Positions 34,501 through 37,160 of a DNA stretch of 37,160 bases are shown here, one piece after another. The notes beneath the pieces were generated by a model, which did not search any database, had not been told where the DNA came from, and worked only from the letters and a program-made list of their open reading frames with translations. The stretch comes from Longimicrobium sp. (GTDB taxonomy: Bacteria; Gemmatimonadota; Gemmatimonadetes; Longimicrobiales; Longimicrobiaceae): assembly GCA_036389795.1 (NCBI GenBank), contig DASVWD010000150.1, forward strand, positions 1 to 37,160, written 5' to 3'. The position numbers and the translations under genes were made by a program. The stretch's first letter is position 1; each line of letters opens with the position of its first letter.

Positions 34501-37160
34501 GCCGGTCCAGTCCTCCTCCACCCACGGCACCTCCACGGCGTGCTCCACCCTTTGCAGCGGGCGCCGCACCCCCCGCCAGACGAAGCCGGTGCGGAGGGCG
34601 GCGTGGCGGCGCGCCACCTCGGCCCACGCGCGCCGGAAGAGGGCGGCGTCCAGGCTCCCCTCCAGCCGCCGCACCACCTGCACCTGGTACGGCTGCCGCT
34701 CGTGCCCCGAGACGGCGTGGAAGAGCATCCCCTCCTGCATCGGCGAGAGCGGGTAGAGGTCCTCCACCCCGCGCCGGCCGGCCAGGAGCGCGTCCACCTC
34801 GGCCTGCGACAGCTCCGCCAGGGGGAAGTCGGAGGGGGTGTACCCGCCGGCGCCCTCCTCGCGGCAGTGCGCGATCAGCCCGCGCAGCGCCTCGAGGTAC
34901 GCGTCCGCCAGCCGCCGGACGGTCTCGCGGCGGTGCGTGTCCTTCCCCCAGGTGAAGTGGAGCGCCAGGCTCCCGCCGCCGACGGAGCCGTTGACCTCCA
35001 GGAGGAAGGAGCGGCGGTTGTCGCCGGCCGACTCGGGCCCCCGCGCCCCGCCCACGAAGCCGAAGCCCGCCTCCGCCGGCCCCGCGCCGTCGAACTGGCC
35101 CAGGTAGTTGAAGACGATCTCCGGCCAGGCCGCCGCGGCCAGCGCGCGGCGCAGCTCCGGGTCGGGGCACAGGTAGCGCAGCACGCCGTAGCCGATCCCC
35201 CGCCCGGGGACCGCGCGAAGCTGCTCCTTCACCCGCTTCAGCCGGTCTCCCGGGCCGGCCGCGCCCTCCAGGTCCAGCACCACCGGGTAGAGGCTGGTGA
35301 ACCATCCCACGGTGCGGGTGAGGTCGACGCCGGCGGCCACCCCCTCCTCGCGCCCGTGCCCCTCCAGCGCCACCCGGACGCGCGCGCCGCCCGTCCACTC
35401 CGACACGGCCTGGGCCAGCGCGCAGAGGAGGACGTCGTCGACCTGCGTGCGGTACGCGGAGGGGACCTCCTGCAGGAGCGCGCGCGTCTCCTCGGCGCCC
35501 AGCCGGACGCTCACGGTGCGCGAGCCGTCCACCGTCCCCGCCCCCCGCTCTCCGTCCACGGGGAGCGGGGCCACGCCCTCGGGGCCCTGCGCCAGCCAGT
35601 GCGCCGCCTCGGCGCGGAGCGCCTCGCCGGCCGCGTACGCCTCCAGCGCCCGGGACCACTCCCGGTACGAGGTGCTCTTCTCGCCCAGCTCCACCGGTTC
35701 GCCAGCCGCGACCTGCGCGCACGCGCGCTCCAGGTCGTCGCGGAGGATCCGCCAGGAGACGCCGTCCACCACCAGGTGGTGCAGGACCAGGAAGAGGACG
35801 TGTCCCCGCTCGCCGCGGTCGAAGAGGACCGCGCGCCCCAGCGGCCCCTCCTCCAGGCGCAGGCCGGCCTGCCGCTCGGCGGCGGCCGCTTCCAGCGCGC
35901 GGTCCTGCTCGTCGCCGGCCAGCGCGGAGAGGTCGACGCGCTCCAGCGCGATCCCGGTCTCGGGGGCGTGCCACTGCTCCCACCCCGCCGCGGCGCGCCG
36001 GAAGCGGAGGCGGAGCGCGTCGTGGTGCTCCAGCACCGCCGGGAGCGCCGCGTCCAGCACGGCCGCCGCCGCGCCGGGGACGGAAAGGAGGACGGACTGG
36101 TTCTCGTGCCACGGCGAACCGTGCCCCTGCTCGAAGAACCAGGCCTGGATCGGGGTCGGCGCCACCGCGCCCTCCACCCGCCCCTGCTCGGCGCGGGGCG
36201 CCTCGGCCGCCTCCCGGGCCAGCGAAGCGAGCTCGGCGATGGTCGGGTGCTCGAAGAGCTGGCGGGGGGTGATGGCCACCCCGGCCCGGCGCGCCCGCGA
36301 CACCACCTGGATGGAGAGGATGCTGTCGCCGCCCAGCTCGAAGAAGCTCTCCTCCACGCCCACCCGCTCCGCCCGGAGCACCTCCGCCCAGATGGCGGCC
36401 AGCGTCTCTTCCACGGGCGTGCGGGGCGCCACGTACCGCTCCTCGGCGGAGCCGTACTCCGGCGCCGGCAGGGTCTTCGGATCCAGCTTGCCCGTGGCCG
36501 TCCGCGGCAGGGCGTCCAGCTTCACGAAGGCGCCTGGCACCATGTACTCCGGCACCGTCGCCCGCAGGTGCTCGCGCAGCGCCTCCGCGTCCGCCCCGCC
36601 GACGACGTAGGCCACCAGCCGCCGGTCACCGGGGACGTCCTCGCGCATCACCGCCAGGGCCGCGGAGACGGCGGGATGGGCTCGGAGCGCAGCTTCCACC
36701 TCGCCCAGTTCCACGCGGTAGCCGCGGATCTTCACCTGGTTGTCGGCGCGGCCCAGGATCATCAGGTTGCCGCCCTCCAGCCAGCGCGCCCGGTCCCCCG
36801 TGCGGTACATCCGCGACCCCGGCTCCGCGAACGGATCGGGGACGAACTTCTCCGCCGACAACGCGGGCCTTCCCAGATAGCCGCGCGCCACCCCCGCGCC
36901 GCCGATGTACAGCTCGCCCGGCAGCCCCACCGGCACCGGCTCCATCCGCCCGTCCAGCACGAAGAAGGTGAGGTTCTGGATGGCCCTGCCCACCGGGACC
37001 GGTCCGGCGCGGTGCACGCCGTTCGGGAGCGTGTAGGCGGAGCAGCCGACGACCGTCTCCGTGGGACCGTACTCGTTCATCAGCCGTACGTCCGGCGCGT
37101 TGTCCTGCCAGAACACCGTCGGCTCCGCGTTCAGGAAGTCCGCGCCCACGACGAGCGTCT
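31537..37160 (-). CDS. NRPS, partial: A-T-E-C-A-T visible, start lies beyond the window
   Basis: About 1873 codons are visible, running in from the right edge. The order is: rest of adenylation domain 1 (from VVGADFLNAEP; YGPTETVVG; TGKLDPKTL), carrier 1 (FELGGDSILSIQ), epimerisation domain (HHLVVDGVSW, VGWFTSLYPVVLD, FNYLGQ), condensation domain 2 of the D-accepting kind (DLYPLSPMQEGML; HHLLSDGWA), adenylation domain 2 (YTSGSTGRPKG; NASFDPWAFETWG; MYGPTETTVWS; NGKLDVAAL), and carrier 2 (FELGGHSLLLMRL). Partial code of domain 1 is V-G-E-V-G-K, as in the terminal module (Asn/Asp-like), so it would yield a D-residue. Domain 2 reads D-P-F-Y-F-G-M-V-W-K, for which I have no confident assignment. 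The last carrier feeds the PKS, whose start overlaps this stop (ATGA). Upstream modules are unseen. Confidence 0.93.
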   Translation of the reverse strand, partial: TLVVGADFLNAEPTVFWQDNAPDVRLMNEYGPTETVVGCSAYTLPNGVHRAGPVPVGRAIQNLTFFVLDGRMEPVPVGLPGELYIGGAGVARGYLGRPALSAEKFVPDPFAEPGSRMYRTGDRARWLEGGNLMILGRADNQVKIRGYRVELGEVEAALRAHPAVSAALAVMREDVPGDRRLVAYVVGGADAEALREHLRATVPEYMVPGAFVKLDALPRTATGKLDPKTLPAPEYGSAEERYVAPRTPVEETLAAIWAEVLRAERVGVEESFFELGGDSILSIQVVSRARRAGVAITPRQLFEHPTIAELASLAREAAEAPRAEQGRVEGAVAPTPIQAWFFEQGHGSPWHENQSVLLSVPGAAAAVLDAALPAVLEHHDALRLRFRRAAAGWEQWHAPETGIALERVDLSALAGDEQDRALEAAAAERQAGLRLEEGPLGRAVLFDRGERGHVLFLVLHHLVVDGVSWRILRDDLERACAQVAAGEPVELGEKSTSYREWSRALEAYAAGEALRAEAAHWLAQGPEGVAPLPVDGERGAGTVDGSRTVSVRLGAEETRALLQEVPSAYRTQVDDVLLCALAQAVSEWTGGARVRVALEGHGREEGVAAGVDLTRTVGWFTSLYPVVLDLEGAAGPGDRLKRVKEQLRAVPGRGIGYGVLRYLCPDPELRRALAAAAWPEIVFNYLGQFDGAGPAEAGFGFVGGARGPESAGDNRRSFLLEVNGSVGGGSLALHFTWGKDTHRRETVRRLADAYLEALRGLIAHCREEGAGGYTPSDFPLAELSQAEVDALLAGRRGVEDLYPLSPMQEGMLFHAVSGHERQPYQVQVVRRLEGSLDAALFRRAWAEVARRHAALRTGFVWRGVRRPLQRVEHAVEVPWVEEDWTGLDEAGREAALERYLEADRARGFDLEEAPLMRCALFRAGEGTHWFVWSLHHLLSDGWATARVESEAFRVYRAWSAGREAELRRARPFRDHVAWLARQDSGAAERYWRGVLAGFDAPTRLGVDRPAGPDAGLRNAQRRRALSPELTARLEATARERQVTLNTLLQGAWALLLSRYSGEDDVVFGATVSGRPAELEGVEEMIGVFINTLPVRVKVPGHARVGAWLAGLQRAQAEAREYEYAPLVQVQGWSQMPRGTPLFESIFIAESLPGDDGAAGGGAGLATAGGRTLEWNTFPLTLLASPGRRLSLALSYDESRFDAPAVDRMLEHLDRVLEALAADADAPLSSVSLVGPAERARLVDEWNRTARPYPRGVCIHERFEEQVRERPGDAALVWGSESLSYAELDARANRLAHHLAARGVGPDSRVAVLLERSAELVVSILAILKAGGCYVPLDPTHPAERLRFMLADSGVGVLVARRGVADAVDTAAVPVVWLDDDAEAIAARPADAPRSGATPENLAYVVYTSGSTGRPKGVMVAHRHVLQLVVTDYVKLGPGDRVAQATNASFDPWAFETWGALLNGATLVGIPREVLLSPAAVGEFLREERITTLYQTTALLNQLSREQPGVFASLREVLFGGQAADADRVRDLLKTGKPRRLLHMYGPTETTVWSSWEQVEEVADDALTVSAGRPTANQRIYILDASLAPLPVGVPGETYVGGEGIVRGYLNRPALTAERFLPDPFADQPGARMYRTGDRLRWTAGGALEFVGRVDEQVKIRGYRIEPGEVEGALSSHLGVREARVVARRDASGETRLVAYTVGEADAEALRAHLRLSLPEYMIPAAFVALGQIPLTPNGKLDVAALPAPEMGSSDDQYVEPRTPVEEVLAEVWREVLGVARVGRDDGFFELGGHSLLLMRLHGRLCEALGREVPIVDLFRFPTVASLAGYLEGGLDAGGDAGPRPGRGSARAAKRLALASARDAGLSADLEGGR

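Overview
This is a GC-rich bacterial window dominated by a secondary-metabolite locus on the minus strand. The strong third-position GC bias, the duplicated-FtsX permease typical of Acidobacteria and Gemmatimonadota, and the large NRPS/PKS content suggest a soil bacterium, perhaps Gemmatimonadota (Longimicrobium-like). No rRNA or phylogenetic marker is present, so this is a weak inference.

Left end (1-5.1 kb, plus strand, then remnants): a fold-III PLP decarboxylase of the carboxynorspermidine decarboxylase type is followed by a CHAT-domain cysteine protease with a long unassigned C-terminal half. Next is a scar zone: the C-terminal end of a queG gene without its front, a small XRE-type DNA-binding protein, a one-base-frameshifted csx3-like gene, and a two-repeat CRISPR remnant with one spacer.

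Middle (5.1-14.2 kb): a cytochrome P450, an M20 metallopeptidase and an aminotransferase lie on the minus strand. They are mixed with gene debris: a histidine-kinase fragment lying between two exact 35-bp direct repeats, an SDR N-terminus cut at one of those repeats, and a multiply frameshifted hydroxymethyltransferase-like gene. The aminotransferase ends in a tail resembling the C-terminus of an ABC exporter, which marks a recombination junction. On the plus strand are a MacB/FtsX-type double permease and a short aminotransferase remnant.

Right part (14.2-37.2 kb): one long minus-strand gene set. In transcription order it is NRPS (enters from beyond the right edge; A-T-E-C-A-T visible) > PKS (KS-AT-KR-ACP, KR apparently dead) > NRPS (C-A-T-TE) > two ABC half-exporters > a second M20 peptidase > a GT4 glycosyltransferase with a C-terminal extension > a second GT4 glycosyltransferase > a perfect 15-bp hairpin. 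Nearly every junction is a 4- or 8-nt overlap, so translation is probably coupled. The visible assembly line would make a chain of the type (D-Asn/Asp-like)-X-(unreduced malonate unit)-(Asn/Asp-like), released by the thioesterase. The exporters would carry it out, and the peptidase and glycosyltransferases are the likely tailoring, maturation or immunity steps. Adenylation codes were read by eye by aligning to GrsA positions and should be treated as predictions.
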